From assembly GCF_900103195.1 (NCBI RefSeq), contig NZ_FMWU01000018.1, positions 93,251-157,250 of the forward strand: a DNA stretch of 64,000 nucleotides, written 5' to 3'. This stretch comes from Methylobacterium sp. UNC378MF. GTDB lineage: Bacteria; Pseudomonadota; Alphaproteobacteria; Rhizobiales; Beijerinckiaceae. The position numbers and the translations under genes are program-made. This document shows positions 1 to 8,449 of the stretch, piece by piece; the stretch's first letter is position 1; every line of letters begins with the position of its first letter. The notes beneath the pieces are model-generated. The model ran no database searches and was not told the origin of the DNA. It saw only the letters and a list, made by a program, of their open reading frames with translations.

Positions 1-603
1 GGCGGCTCGACGCCGAAGCTTCTATACGGTCTGCTCGCCGGGCCGGACTACGCGACGCGTGTGCCATGGGAGCGGATCCACTGGTTCTTCGGCGACGACC
101 GCGCGGTCCCCTGGGACGATGCCCGCAGCAACGTGCGGATGGTCCGCGAGGCGTTCAGTCACGGCTCGCGGATCCCGCCGACGCATCTCCATTTCATCCC
201 CTCCGACCTGGGACTGGAGGTGGGGGCCCGCGCTTATGAGCGGACACTCCTGGACTTCTACGGCGCCGAGCGCCTCGATCCGGCACGGCCGCTGTTCGAC
301 CTCGTGCTGCTCGGCCTCGGCGAGGATGGGCATACCGCCTCGCTGTTCCCCGGAAAGCCCGCCGTCGACGAGACCCACCGGCTCGTAGCCCCCGTGCCCG
401 AGGCCGGTCTGGAGCCCTTCGTCCCGCGGATCAGCCTGACGCTGCCGGCGCTCGCCTCCTCGCGGCACGTCCTGTTCCTGGTCACGGGTGCCGGCAAGAG
501 GGCGCCCCTCACCCGGCTCGCCGCGGGTGAGGACCTGCCCGCCGGTCGCGTAACCAGCACGGGCGCGGTGGCGTGGCTGCTCGATGAGGCCGCGGCGGGT
601 TAA
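1..603 (+). CDS. pgl: 6-phosphogluconolactonase, 5'-truncated by window edge
   Basis: Hydrolyses 6-phosphogluconolactone to 6-phosphogluconate in the cytoplasm, the second step of the oxidative pentose-phosphate / Entner-Doudoroff route. The frame is open from base 1 and ends in TAA at 601-603, giving 200 visible residues. It opens with GGSTPK, which matches the conserved phosphate-binding start of the SOL/DevB family, so roughly 40-50 N-terminal residues lie outside the window. The family signature GLGEDGHTASLFPG follows at about residues 104-117. A GTG at position 61 is internal and should not be taken as the start. Upstream partners such as zwf cannot be seen. Confidence 0.93.
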   Translation, partial: GGSTPKLLYGLLAGPDYATRVPWERIHWFFGDDRAVPWDDARSNVRMVREAFSHGSRIPPTHLHFIPSDLGLEVGARAYERTLLDFYGAERLDPARPLFDLVLLGLGEDGHTASLFPGKPAVDETHRLVAPVPEAGLEPFVPRISLTLPALASSRHVLFLVTGAGKRAPLTRLAAGEDLPAGRVTSTGAVAWLLDEAAAG

Positions 604-921
604 GACCCCCGGGGTACTCTCCCCTCGGCGCTGCACGGACCGTCTGCAGCTGTGCGCGGCAGAGACCGCGCGCTGGACTGCCTCGGTGCCGCGAAGGACC
701 TGAGTGGCGCAAAGAGAGTCGCGTCCGCAGCACGATCCCCTGTTTCGGCGGCGGCTTCGCAGCGCGCGCGCAAAGCGCGCAACAGCATTCCGCAAATGAG
801 CCCTGGAACGCAATGTCATTGCCGCGTCGGGGGGAAATGCGCGCAACAACGCAATCCGGCAGCGTCGGCCTTTCGGTACCCTTTGCACAGCCTCGCGAAG
901 CGCGCCGAAGGAGACCCGCCG
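604..921. other. Intergenic region, no gene seen
   Basis: This 318-base gap lies between pgl and the cupin gene. The downstream frame stays open back to 652, but no ribosome-binding site or family similarity supports that extension. It presumably carries the promoter of the downstream gene; no convincing -35/-10 pair was found. Confidence 0.5.
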
Positions 922-1443
922 ATGCCGCAGACGACCAGCCCGACCGATGTCGAGGCGATGTTGGCGAGTCTCGCCCGCTCCGCGCGCCGCTCGCCGGATG
1001 CCTATCTGGCCTCGGCGCGCGCCGCTCTGCTCCGCATCCTGGCTCGGCCGGACCTTCTCGACTCGACGAAGCTGCTCGGCCGCGGTCCGGGCTTGAGCCG
1101 CAATCTTCTGTTCGGCAGCGAGGCGATCAGCGTCTGGGCGATGGTCTGGGCTCCCGGCGCGGTGACGCCGGTCCACGACCATCACTGCTCGTGCTGCTTC
1201 GGCCTGCTGCGCGGCAGCCTGCGGGAGACGTGGTATCGCCCGATCAGCGAGACCCACGCGGTGGCGACGCAGGACGTCGTCCGTGAGCCCGGCTTCGTCG
1301 CCTGCATGATGCCTTCGGGGCCGAACCTGCACCGGATCGCCAATGACGGACCGGATGTGGCCGTCTCGATCCACGTCTACGGCTACGACCACCGGGCGCA
1401 GGATACCTCGATCCACCGGACCTACGCGGTGGCGGCGGGCTGA
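922..1443 (+). CDS. Cysteine dioxygenase-type cupin (thiol dioxygenase)
   Basis: This 173-residue protein looks like a small bacterial cysteine dioxygenase/3-mercaptopropionate dioxygenase, a cytosolic non-haem iron enzyme that oxidises a thiol to a sulfinate. The HDHHCSCCFG stretch at residues 85-94 supplies the first cupin box with the H-x-H metal pair (H85, H87), and the His in PNLHRIAND (about 137) fits the third ligand. The ATG at 922 is chosen because GAAGGAGA lies just upstream. It is convergent with the Lrp regulator, with 17 bases between stops. The substrate (cysteine or another thiol) cannot be told from the sequence. Confidence 0.8.
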   Translation: MPQTTSPTDVEAMLASLARSARRSPDAYLASARAALLRILARPDLLDSTKLLGRGPGLSRNLLFGSEAISVWAMVWAPGAVTPVHDHHCSCCFGLLRGSLRETWYRPISETHAVATQDVVREPGFVACMMPSGPNLHRIANDGPDVAVSIHVYGYDHRAQDTSIHRTYAVAAG

Positions 1444-1460
1444 GGTCCGCCGCGGCGCGA

Positions 1461-1922
1461 TCACGTCACGTAGATCGTCGGGACGGCGGTCGTGTACTTC
1501 ATCTCCTCCATGGCGATGGACGAGGACAGGTTCGAGAAGTCGAGCTTGGCGATGAGGCGCTGGTAGACTGCATCGTAGGCCTCGATGTCCGGCACCACGA
1601 TCCGCAGCAGGTAATCGATCTCGCCGGTCAGGCGCCAGGCCTCCACGATTTCGGGGAAGCCGGCCACCACCCGCCGGAAGGCGTCGGACCAGTCGGCGGC
1701 GTGGCGCGGCGCCTTCACGGCCACGAACACTGTGGTGGGGACGTTGACCTTGCGGCGATCCACCAGGGCGACCCGTCGCCGGATCACGCCGGAGGCTTCC
1801 AGCTTCTTCACCCGGCGCCAGCACGGCGCCGCGCTGATCCCGACCTGCTCGGCGAGCTCGGCGATCGGGAGCGTCGCGTCCTGCTGGAGCAGGTCGAGGA
1901 TCTTCCGGTCCACCGCGTCCAT
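1461..1922 (-). CDS. Lrp/AsnC family transcriptional regulator
   Basis: This 153-residue feast/famine regulator has an N-terminal winged helix-turn-helix (about residues 4-60, recognition region EQVGISAAPCWRRVKKLEASG) followed by a RAM ligand-binding domain (about 70-145), where GEIDYLLRIV is typical. The length is normal for the family. It starts 35 bases downstream of the dCTP deaminase stop on the same strand, so the two may share a transcript. Lrp proteins usually sense amino acids; the effector and targets are unknown here. The adjacent convergent thiol dioxygenase is a possible but unproven target. Confidence 0.88.
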   Translation of the reverse strand: MDAVDRKILDLLQQDATLPIAELAEQVGISAAPCWRRVKKLEASGVIRRRVALVDRRKVNVPTTVFVAVKAPRHAADWSDAFRRVVAGFPEIVEAWRLTGEIDYLLRIVVPDIEAYDAVYQRLIAKLDFSNLSSSIAMEEMKYTTAVPTIYVT

Positions 1923-1957
1923 GCGATCGATGCTCCCGCCGACGGGTCCGGGCCGGA

Positions 1958-3106
1958 TTACAGCGTGAAATGCTTCGAGAGCTTGAGCCCCTGAGCCTGG
2001 TAGTTCGAGCCCGCCCCCGCCCCGTAGAGCGTCTCCGGCAGGTCGAGCATGCGCTCGTAGACGAGGCGGCCCACGATCTGCCCGTCCTCCAGGAGGAACG
2101 GCACGTCGCGGGAGCGGACCTCCAGCACGGCCCGCGCCCCCGCCCCGCCGGCCCCGGCATAGCCGAAGCCCGGGTCGAAGAAGCCCGCGTAGTGGACCCG
2201 GAACTCGCCCACCAGGGGATCGAACGGCACCATCTCGGCGGCGTGGTCCGGCGGGACCTGCACCGCCTCCTTGGAAGCCAGGATGTAGAACTGCCCGGGG
2301 TCGAGGATCAGGCTGCCCGACCCGTCGGCGGCGAGCGGCTCCCAGAAATCGGCAGCCCGGTGGCGGCCGGGCGCATCCACGTCGACGAGGCCGGTATGGC
2401 GCTTCGCCCGGTAGCCGACGAGGCCGTCGAAGCCGGCGAGGTCCACCGAGACCGCGACGCCGCCCTGGAAGGACGGGCTGCCCGCGTCGACCAGGGCCGA
2501 ACGGGCATGCAGCAGGCCGAGTTCGGACTCGGTCAACCGCGGCGTCCCGCGGCGGAATCGGATCTGCGACAGCCGGGAGCCGCTGCGCACCAGGACGGGG
2601 AAGGTGCGCGGTGAGATCTCCGCGTAGAGCGGCCCGTCATAGCCGGGCTCGACCTGATCGAAGGCCTCACCCCGGTCGGTGATGACCCGGGTGAAGACAT
2701 CGATGCGGCCGGTCGAACTTTTCGGATTTGCCGCCGCGGCCAGGTTGCCGGGAAGAGCCAGGCTCTCTTGGAGTTCCGCGATGTAGACGCAGCCCGTCTC
2801 CAGGACGGCGCCGGGGCGCAGATCGACCGCGTGCAGCGACAGCCGGTCGACGCAGGTCTGGACCGTTCGTCCCGAACCGGGCAGGAAGCTCGTCCGCACC
2901 CGGTAGGCCTTGGCGCCCAGGCGCAGATCGAGGCTCGCGGGCTGGATCTGATCGGGCGCGAAGGGGGCTCCGGCGCGGATGCCGCCCGCTTTGGCCAGGG
3001 CGGCGATCGCCTGGGCCGGCAGAATGCCGGAGCGGCTGTCCGCGCCCGGATTGGCGGCTCCCTCGGCACCCTCCTTGGTACCCTCCTGGCCTGCGCCCGC
3101 GTTCAT
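1958..3106 (-). CDS. dcd: dCTP deaminase, long alphaproteobacterial form
   Basis: Converts dCTP to dUTP for dTTP synthesis. At 382 residues it is about twice the size of the E. coli enzyme and matches the double-length dUTPase-fold family of alphaproteobacteria. The first half carries the NPKSSTGRIDVF active-site-like motif (about residues 166-177). The second half contains a second fold copy and ends in YQAQGLKLSKHF, the usual C-terminal tail of deoxycytidine triphosphate deaminases. The ATG at 3106 begins a low-complexity Gly/Ala/Glu leader, so a later start is possible. The Lrp regulator follows on the same strand. Confidence 0.88.
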   Translation of the reverse strand: MNAGAGQEGTKEGAEGAANPGADSRSGILPAQAIAALAKAGGIRAGAPFAPDQIQPASLDLRLGAKAYRVRTSFLPGSGRTVQTCVDRLSLHAVDLRPGAVLETGCVYIAELQESLALPGNLAAAANPKSSTGRIDVFTRVITDRGEAFDQVEPGYDGPLYAEISPRTFPVLVRSGSRLSQIRFRRGTPRLTESELGLLHARSALVDAGSPSFQGGVAVSVDLAGFDGLVGYRAKRHTGLVDVDAPGRHRAADFWEPLAADGSGSLILDPGQFYILASKEAVQVPPDHAAEMVPFDPLVGEFRVHYAGFFDPGFGYAGAGGAGARAVLEVRSRDVPFLLEDGQIVGRLVYERMLDLPETLYGAGAGSNYQAQGLKLSKHFTL

Positions 3107-3365
3107 CGCGCTCCGACTCCCTCGCGCGCCCCGGCAGGTCCGCGTCCACCGCCCGTTTTCTGCCCGGACCGGCTAATACCGGCTTAACCCATGGATGGGC
3201 TCCGCGAGACTGCGGCGCCCGGGACGATCGGGGCACCCGGTCCGGCGCCGCGCGAGGTAGTCCCCGCAATTGACGGCGATTCCGCAGCCTACTACCACCG
3301 GCCGGGAAGCGTGTTCCATTCGGCTTCAGCGAGTCGCACCGTCCGAAGAAGGGCCTATTAGGGCG

Positions 3366-3758
3366 ATGTACAAGGCCGAGACGCGGGGAATAAGTGTGAC
3401 TGTTCAATCTCGCTTCGTCGAGGAGGAATCCTCGCCGACCGAGAGCCGGTACTTCTTCGCCTACACGGTCGAGATTGTGAACAACGGCAGCGAGCAGGTT
3501 CAGCTGCGTTCGCGGCATTGGCGCATCATCGACGGGCACGGAGCCTGCCAGGAGGTGCGCGGCACCGGTGTGGTCGGCAAGCAGCCGGTGCTGGAGCCGG
3601 GCGAGTCCTTCTGCTACACCAGCGGCTGTCCGCTCAACACGCCCGACGGGTTGATGGCCGGCAGCTACACCATGGCGACGGTGGCCGGCGAGAGCTTCGA
3701 GGCCGAGATCCCCGCCTTCTCCCTCGACAGCCCGCACGTCCGCCGCAGCCTGCATTGA
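3366..3758 (+). CDS. apaG: ApaG domain protein
   Basis: This 130-residue ApaG protein has an immunoglobulin-like beta sandwich, linked in enterobacteria to Co2+/Mg2+ efflux and diadenosine tetraphosphate metabolism; the biochemical role is unsettled. Family marks visible are FFAYTVEIVNNG, QLRSRHWRIIDG, GVVGKQPVLEPGE and the GSYTM segment. The frame remains open upstream to 3270, but the ATG at 3366 gives the usual length and the standard MYKAETRGI opening. It is followed after 34 bases by argE. Confidence 0.92.
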   Translation: MYKAETRGISVTVQSRFVEEESSPTESRYFFAYTVEIVNNGSEQVQLRSRHWRIIDGHGACQEVRGTGVVGKQPVLEPGESFCYTSGCPLNTPDGLMAGSYTMATVAGESFEAEIPAFSLDSPHVRRSLH

Positions 3759-3792
3759 GGTCCCGGCCCGGGGCCTCGCCCCGGAGGAATAC

Positions 3793-4962
3793 ATGTCCGC
3801 GACCGGCGAGCGGCAGAGCCCCCTCGACATGCTCGCCCGCCTCGTGTCCTTCGACACGGAGAGCGACAAGTCCAATCTCGACCTCATCGACTCAGTCTGC
3901 GCCTATCTCGACGGCTGGGGCGTGCCATATCTGCGCCTCCCGAACGCTACGGGCGATAAGGCGGCCATCCTGGCCACGATCGGGCCGATGGTCGATGGCG
4001 GCGTCGTCCTCTCCGGCCATACAGACGTGGTGCCGGTGACGGGGCAGGCCTGGACCGGCGACCCGTTCACGCTGCGCGTCGCCGACGGCCGGGCCTATGG
4101 CCGGGGCGCCGTCGATATGAAGGGCTTCGATGCCCTGGCGCTGGCTTTGGTGCCCGACATGCTCGCCGCCGACCTGAAGCGGCCGATCCACATCTTGCTC
4201 TCCTACGACGAGGAGACCACCTGCCTCGGCTCCCTGGATGGGATCGCACGGTTCGGCGAAGACCTGCCCCGGCCGGCCGCTGTCATCGTCGGCGAGCCCA
4301 CCGGGATGGAGGTGGCGGACGCCCACAAGAGCATCGTCACCTGCCTCACCACCGTTCACGGCCACGAGGCCCATTCCGCCCGGCCCGCCCTCGGCGCCAA
4401 TGCCGTGTCGGCCGCCTGCGACCTCGTCGCCGGCCTCAACCGGATCGCAGATCTGATGATCGAGCGCGGCGACTCGTCCGGCCGGTTCGACCCGGCCTCG
4501 ACCACAATCCATGTCGGGACGATTCACGGCGGCACCGCCCGCAACATCCTGGCGAAGGAGTGCCGCTTCCACTGGGAGTATCGCGGTCTGCCCGATCTCG
4601 ACCCGGCCGAGATTCCGCGCCTCTTCGCCCAGGAGGCCGAGCGGGTGACCCGCGAGCGCCTCAATCGCTATGGCGCGTTCGGGCGGATCGAGACCCTGGA
4701 GGAGGTTGATATCCCGGGTCTCGCCCCGGAGCCCGGCTCGGAGGCGGAGCGGCTCTGCCTGCGCTTCGCCGGACGCAACCGCACCATCGCGGTCCCCTAC
4801 GCCACGGAGGCCGGGCGATTCCAGGCGGCGGGCCTGCCGACCGTGGTCTGCGGCCCCGGCGACATCGCCCAGGCGCACCAGCCCGACGAGTTCATCACCC
4901 TCGATGCCCTCGGCCAGGGGGAGCGCTTCCTGCGCAAACTGATCGAGGCCAGTGCGTCATGA
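3793..4962 (+). CDS. argE: Acetylornithine deacetylase, M20 family
   Basis: Hydrolyses N2-acetylornithine to ornithine and acetate in the linear arginine pathway. The 389-residue protein shows the dinuclear-metal M20 pattern: SGHTDVVPV (H76, D78), GRGAVDMKGF (D108), the acidic pair in SYDEETTCLGS (about 140-141), then GEPTG (E168). A dimerisation domain lies between about 180 and 290. GGAGGA sits about 5 bases before the ATG. The 3' end overlaps speG by four bases (ATGA), so the pair is translationally coupled. argD and argF lie 4-6 kb away on the opposite strand. Confidence 0.92.
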   Translation: MSATGERQSPLDMLARLVSFDTESDKSNLDLIDSVCAYLDGWGVPYLRLPNATGDKAAILATIGPMVDGGVVLSGHTDVVPVTGQAWTGDPFTLRVADGRAYGRGAVDMKGFDALALALVPDMLAADLKRPIHILLSYDEETTCLGSLDGIARFGEDLPRPAAVIVGEPTGMEVADAHKSIVTCLTTVHGHEAHSARPALGANAVSAACDLVAGLNRIADLMIERGDSSGRFDPASTTIHVGTIHGGTARNILAKECRFHWEYRGLPDLDPAEIPRLFAQEAERVTRERLNRYGAFGRIETLEEVDIPGLAPEPGSEAERLCLRFAGRNRTIAVPYATEAGRFQAAGLPTVVCGPGDIAQAHQPDEFITLDALGQGERFLRKLIEASAS

Positions 4963-5528
4963 ATGCGGTGACCGGAATCACCATCAAGCTGCGGCCGCTG
5001 GAGCGGGAGGACCTGCGCTTCGTCCACCAGCTCAACAACAACGACAGCATCATGCGCTACTGGTTCGAGGAGGCCTACGAGTCCTTCGCCGAATTGCAGC
5101 AGCTCTACGAGCGCAATATCCACAATCAGACCGAGCGCCGCTTCATCGTCGCCGAACCCAGTGGCGAGCCGGCCGGGCTGATCGAGCTGGTGGAGATCAA
5201 CCACCTGCACCGGCGCTGCGAGTTCCAGATCGCGATCCACCCGAGCTTCCAGGGACGCGGCTATGCCTGGCAGGCCACGCGGATCGCCATGGATTACGCA
5301 TTCAGCGTGCTCAACATCCACAAGCTCTACCTGCACGTCGACCGGGACAATGCCCGGGCGGTGCGCATCTACGAGCGCTGCGGCTTCCATCCCGAAGGCG
5401 TGCTGAAGGACGAGTTCTTCGTGAACGGGCGCTATCGCGACGCGGTGCGGATGTGCCTGTTCCAGCCCGAATATCTGAAGGCCCGCGGCGGGGGCGGCGA
5501 CATCGCGGAGCCCGTCCTAAAGGTGTGA
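4959..5528 (+). CDS. speG: Spermidine/polyamine N-acetyltransferase, GNAT family
   Basis: This 189-residue GNAT enzyme closely follows E. coli SpeG along its length: KLRPLEREDLRFVHQL, IMRYWFEEAYESF, ERRFIVAEP, LIELVEINHLHRR, the acetyl-CoA loop SFQGRGYAWQATR, and NIHKLYLHVDRDN. It should transfer acetyl from acetyl-CoA to spermidine or related polyamines, lowering polyamine stress. Its ATG overlaps the argE stop as ATGA. Coupling with ornithine-producing ArgE is biologically sensible, since ornithine feeds polyamines, but that link is inferred. Confidence 0.88.
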   Translation: MNAVTGITIKLRPLEREDLRFVHQLNNNDSIMRYWFEEAYESFAELQQLYERNIHNQTERRFIVAEPSGEPAGLIELVEINHLHRRCEFQIAIHPSFQGRGYAWQATRIAMDYAFSVLNIHKLYLHVDRDNARAVRIYERCGFHPEGVLKDEFFVNGRYRDAVRMCLFQPEYLKARGGGGDIAEPVLKV

Positions 5529-5688
5529 GACGGCCTTCGCCTGAAACCTCCGCTTGATGCTGCGCCTTCCGACCGCACGCGCGAGGCGATAAATTCAGGT
5601 CAGGCGACATCAGCGGGCGGGGTGCCGCGGACTTCCTCCGCAGCGCTTGCCGGGACGATCGCGAAGCGAACGGCCGGAAGCGCCATGA

Positions 5689-5712
5689 GGGAGGAGCCGA
5701 ACGGCCCCTCCC
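5689..5712. terminator. Hairpin between convergent genes
   Basis: GGGAGGAGCC and GGCCCCTCCC form a 10-bp stem with one mismatch around the loop GAAC. It lies between speG on the plus strand and the repeat protein on the minus strand, so it could serve both directions. There is no clear T-run, hence modest confidence. Confidence 0.4.
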
Positions 5713-5725
5713 CGTTCTCTTCCGC

Positions 5726-6937
5726 TCAGTTGCGACCGGCACCCGTCTGGCCGCCGGTCCGGCCGGCGCCCTGGGTACCACCCATGCCAGCATTGCCGCC
5801 GCTCATGCCGCCGCGCTCCGCGCCGCCCATCCGGCCGCCCTCGGCGCCGGACTTCATGCCGCCCTGCTGGCCGCCGCGATCCGACGCGTTGCGGATGCCG
5901 TCCTGCTGACCGCCGCGCATGTCGCTGTTGCGCATGCCGTCATTCTTGCCGTCCCGGCCGGACGCCCGATCCATCCCGCGGTCTTGACCACGGTCGGTGC
6001 GGTCCATGCGGCCGTCGTTGCGGCCTTCCTTCTGCGACACATCGCGGACGCCGTCCCGCCCTTCGCGCTTGTCGAAGTGCGCCCCGGCGCGCTGCTCGGA
6101 GCGGAAGCTTGCGCTGACCGCGCCGCCGCCGCTCAGGCGACGATACTCGTCGGAGCCGTAGCGCACCCGCTGGCCGCGGATCGTCACGAAGCGGTCCTCC
6201 CGGACGGAGACGAGGCGCCGGTACTCGGGCGACCCGTAGACGACCCGCTGGCCGCGGATGACCACGTAGCGCTCGCGCGGCCCCGTCTCGCGGACACTGA
6301 CGAGACGCCGGTACTCGGGCGAGCCGTACAGAACGCGCTGGCCGCGGATGACGACGTAGCGCGCGCGCGGACCACGGTTCTCGGTGACGATCAGGCGGCG
6401 ATACTCCGGCGAGCCGTACACGACCCGGCGGCCGCCGATGAACACGTAGCGGCCCTCGCGGCGGAAGCCGCCCTCGACCCGCTCGGACCGGACGTCGGTC
6501 CGGCTGACATCGGTCCGGCCGCGGAAATCGGTGCGGTCGGCGCGGCGGTCACCGCGGCGGTCGTCACGCTCGGCCCGGGCGCCGTCACGGTCGCCGCGCT
6601 CGTTCCGGTCGGCGCGGGCACCGTCGCGACCGCCGCGCTCGGCTCCGGCACGATCGCGATTCTGATCTCGATCCTGGGCCATGCGGCCCTCGTTGCCGGC
6701 GTCGCGTCCCTGTGCGGCCCGGCCCGCATCGGCGCCGGAGCGGTCGGACGCGGCCTGACGATCGCCCTTCATGTCCCCCTGCATGCCGCCGCGCTCGCCG
6801 CCGGCCTTCATGCCGGACTCGGCGGCGCCCTGGCCGCCGCGTCCACCCATCCCGGCGCCGCGCTCGGCCCCACCCTGCTGGGCATAGGCCGAGGTGCTGA
6901 TCAGCAGCGCGGCCAACCCGATCGACAATGTCCGCAT
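5726..6937 (-). CDS. Exported Arg/Gly/Asp-rich protein with four 30-residue repeats
   Basis: I do not recognise a family. The 403-residue product begins with a Sec signal peptide (MRTLSIGLAALLISTSAYAQ, cleavage after AYAQ), placing it outside the cytoplasm. Residues 21-160 are low-complexity Gly/Met/Arg/Asp with DRDGARAER-like units. Residues 163-269 hold four tandem copies of a 30-residue unit with core RGQRVVYGSPEYRRL; the last two are shorter. Residues 270-403 return to Gly/Met/Gln-rich sequence (GGQQ-GG, GGMSGG). The start at 6937 is preceded by GGAGGA; the frame opens further upstream to 6976 without support. High charge and low complexity suggest an extended surface or periplasmic protein; function unknown. 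Confidence 0.7.
   Translation of the reverse strand: MRTLSIGLAALLISTSAYAQQGGAERGAGMGGRGGQGAAESGMKAGGERGGMQGDMKGDRQAASDRSGADAGRAAQGRDAGNEGRMAQDRDQNRDRAGAERGGRDGARADRNERGDRDGARAERDDRRGDRRADRTDFRGRTDVSRTDVRSERVEGGFRREGRYVFIGGRRVVYGSPEYRRLIVTENRGPRARYVVIRGQRVLYGSPEYRRLVSVRETGPRERYVVIRGQRVVYGSPEYRRLVSVREDRFVTIRGQRVRYGSDEYRRLSGGGAVSASFRSEQRAGAHFDKREGRDGVRDVSQKEGRNDGRMDRTDRGQDRGMDRASGRDGKNDGMRNSDMRGGQQDGIRNASDRGGQQGGMKSGAEGGRMGGAERGGMSGGNAGMGGTQGAGRTGGQTGAGRN
6131..6451 (-). repeat. Four in-gene tandem repeats, about 90-bp period
   Basis: These bases encode the YGSPEYRRL units at residues 163-192, 193-222, 223-247 and 248-269 of the exported protein. Nucleotide similarity between units is high, pointing to recent tandem duplication and possible copy-number change. 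Confidence 0.8.
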
Positions 6938-7106
6938 AGCGAATCCTCCAATGTTGAATCTGCCACGCAACGTCAAAGGTCGCGAAACGGTTCAGCCTGG
7001 AGGTCCCAAAAATTTACGCAACGAATACCGAACTTCGGGCGTTTCGCGCGAAAAAGCTTGGCCGTAAGCGCAGCTATGCTGTCCGCTGCGCCCGCGGAGC
7101 GGCTCT

Positions 7107-8150
7107 CTACTGGCTCGGCTGTCCGGCGATCTCCGCCTCGATCTCCTGCGGATCGAGATCGTAGCGCCGGGAGCAGAACTCGCAGGTGATGACGATGCGG
7201 CCGTCATCCGCCACCATGTCGTGCCGCTCCTGCGGCGAGAACGAGCGGATCATGCCCATCACGCGCTCGCGCGAGCAGCGGCAGGTCTCGTGGACCGGCT
7301 GCCGATCGAACACCCGCACCCCGCGCTCGTGGAACAGCCGGTAGAGCAGCCGCTCGCTCGACACGTGCGGATCGACCAGCTCGTGATCCTCGACGGTGGT
7401 GACCAGCGAGCGCGCCTCGACCCAGGCATCGTCCTCCGGCGCCCCGCCGGAGAGATGCGCGTGGCCTTCCGGGATATCCCCCGGCGGCAGGTCGGCGAGG
7501 CGTGCCCGGTCCACCGACTGGGGCAGGAACTGCACGAGCAGCCCGCCGGCCCGCCAGTGCCCGGCCCCCTCCTCCACGGCCTCGGCCACGGCGAGGCGCA
7601 CCTGCGTGGGGATCTGTTCCGACTGGCGGAAATACTGGTGTGCGGCCTCCTCCAGGCTCTGGCCCTCCAGCGCCACGACGCCCTGATAGCGGCTGGCGGC
7701 GGTACCCTGGTCGATCGTCATGGCCAGATGGCCGGTGCCGATCAGGTCGGAATCCCGGAGCGGGCCGGTGCCGAGGGCGGCGACCCGCTCCGCGTCGAAG
7801 CGGGCCGTGGCGCGCAGCCGATCGGGGGCCTCGAAATCGACCACGATCATCGTGACCGGGCCGTCGGTCTTGGTCTGGAGCTGGAACCGGCCCTCGAATT
7901 TGAGGGAGGAGCCGAGCAGCACCGTCAGCGCCGCGGCCTCGCCGAGGAGCCGCGCCACCGGGTCGGGATAGCCGTGGCGGCGCAGGATCGTGTCCACGGC
8001 GGGACCGAGCCGGACGACGCGCCCGCGCACGTCGAGCGCCTCGACGGCAAAGGGCAGCACGGCGTCGTCCGCAGCGGCATGGCCGTTACCGGTGTTCTGG
8101 ACCTGCGGCTGCGATGGCGACTGGGGGTGCGACTGCGTTCCTGAGGTCAT
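7107..8150 (-). CDS. hslO: Redox-regulated chaperone Hsp33
   Basis: A 347-residue cytosolic holdase activated by oxidation. The N-terminal substrate-binding domain spans about residues 30-260. The C-terminal redox switch carries ETCRCSRERV (C-x-C) and ITCEFCSRRYDL (C-x-x-C), the four zinc cysteines whose disulfide formation activates the chaperone. It lies downstream of argD and argF on the same strand, an arrangement common in Hyphomicrobiales. The 299-base gap to argF shows no gene, so a separate promoter is possible. Confidence 0.93.
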   Translation of the reverse strand: MTSGTQSHPQSPSQPQVQNTGNGHAAADDAVLPFAVEALDVRGRVVRLGPAVDTILRRHGYPDPVARLLGEAAALTVLLGSSLKFEGRFQLQTKTDGPVTMIVVDFEAPDRLRATARFDAERVAALGTGPLRDSDLIGTGHLAMTIDQGTAASRYQGVVALEGQSLEEAAHQYFRQSEQIPTQVRLAVAEAVEEGAGHWRAGGLLVQFLPQSVDRARLADLPPGDIPEGHAHLSGGAPEDDAWVEARSLVTTVEDHELVDPHVSSERLLYRLFHERGVRVFDRQPVHETCRCSRERVMGMIRSFSPQERHDMVADDGRIVITCEFCSRRYDLDPQEIEAEIAGQPSQ

Positions 8151-8449
8151 GCCCTCTCCGATCGATGCGTCCGGCGGCTCATGCCGGCAAGGCGGGGATC
8201 CGTCTTCCCGGCGGCCGGGCGGCGTGAGGCGATGACCTTGGCGGAGCGATCGGATCCCTCACCCCGTCCGGCCCGGAGCGGGAGCGGCGGCGCAGCGCGC
8301 TCCGTTCGTCGCCGGGATGCCGCCTTCCGGCAGCCGTGATGGGGAGGCGGACGGCACGGGCCGCCCGCTCACGCCTATATGGTGCGCCGACCCCGCCAGC
8401 GCGAGGCCGGACAGGGTGCGGTCGGACCCGGCGACGTGTGGCGACGGAA

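Noticed and set aside
22..2160. 712-codon minus-strand open frame
   Set aside because: It runs antisense to pgl and the cupin gene and through lrp/dcd in another frame. Its Arg/Pro-rich product matches nothing and is a high-GC shadow.
6131..6451. CRISPR-like array
   Set aside because: The regular 90-base repeats are coding repeats with no spacers; no CRISPR array or cas gene was seen in the window.
5984..7189. 401-codon plus-strand frame opposite the repeat protein
   Set aside because: Its Ala/Val-rich product mirrors the DNA repeats of the real gene, which has a signal peptide and ribosome-binding site.
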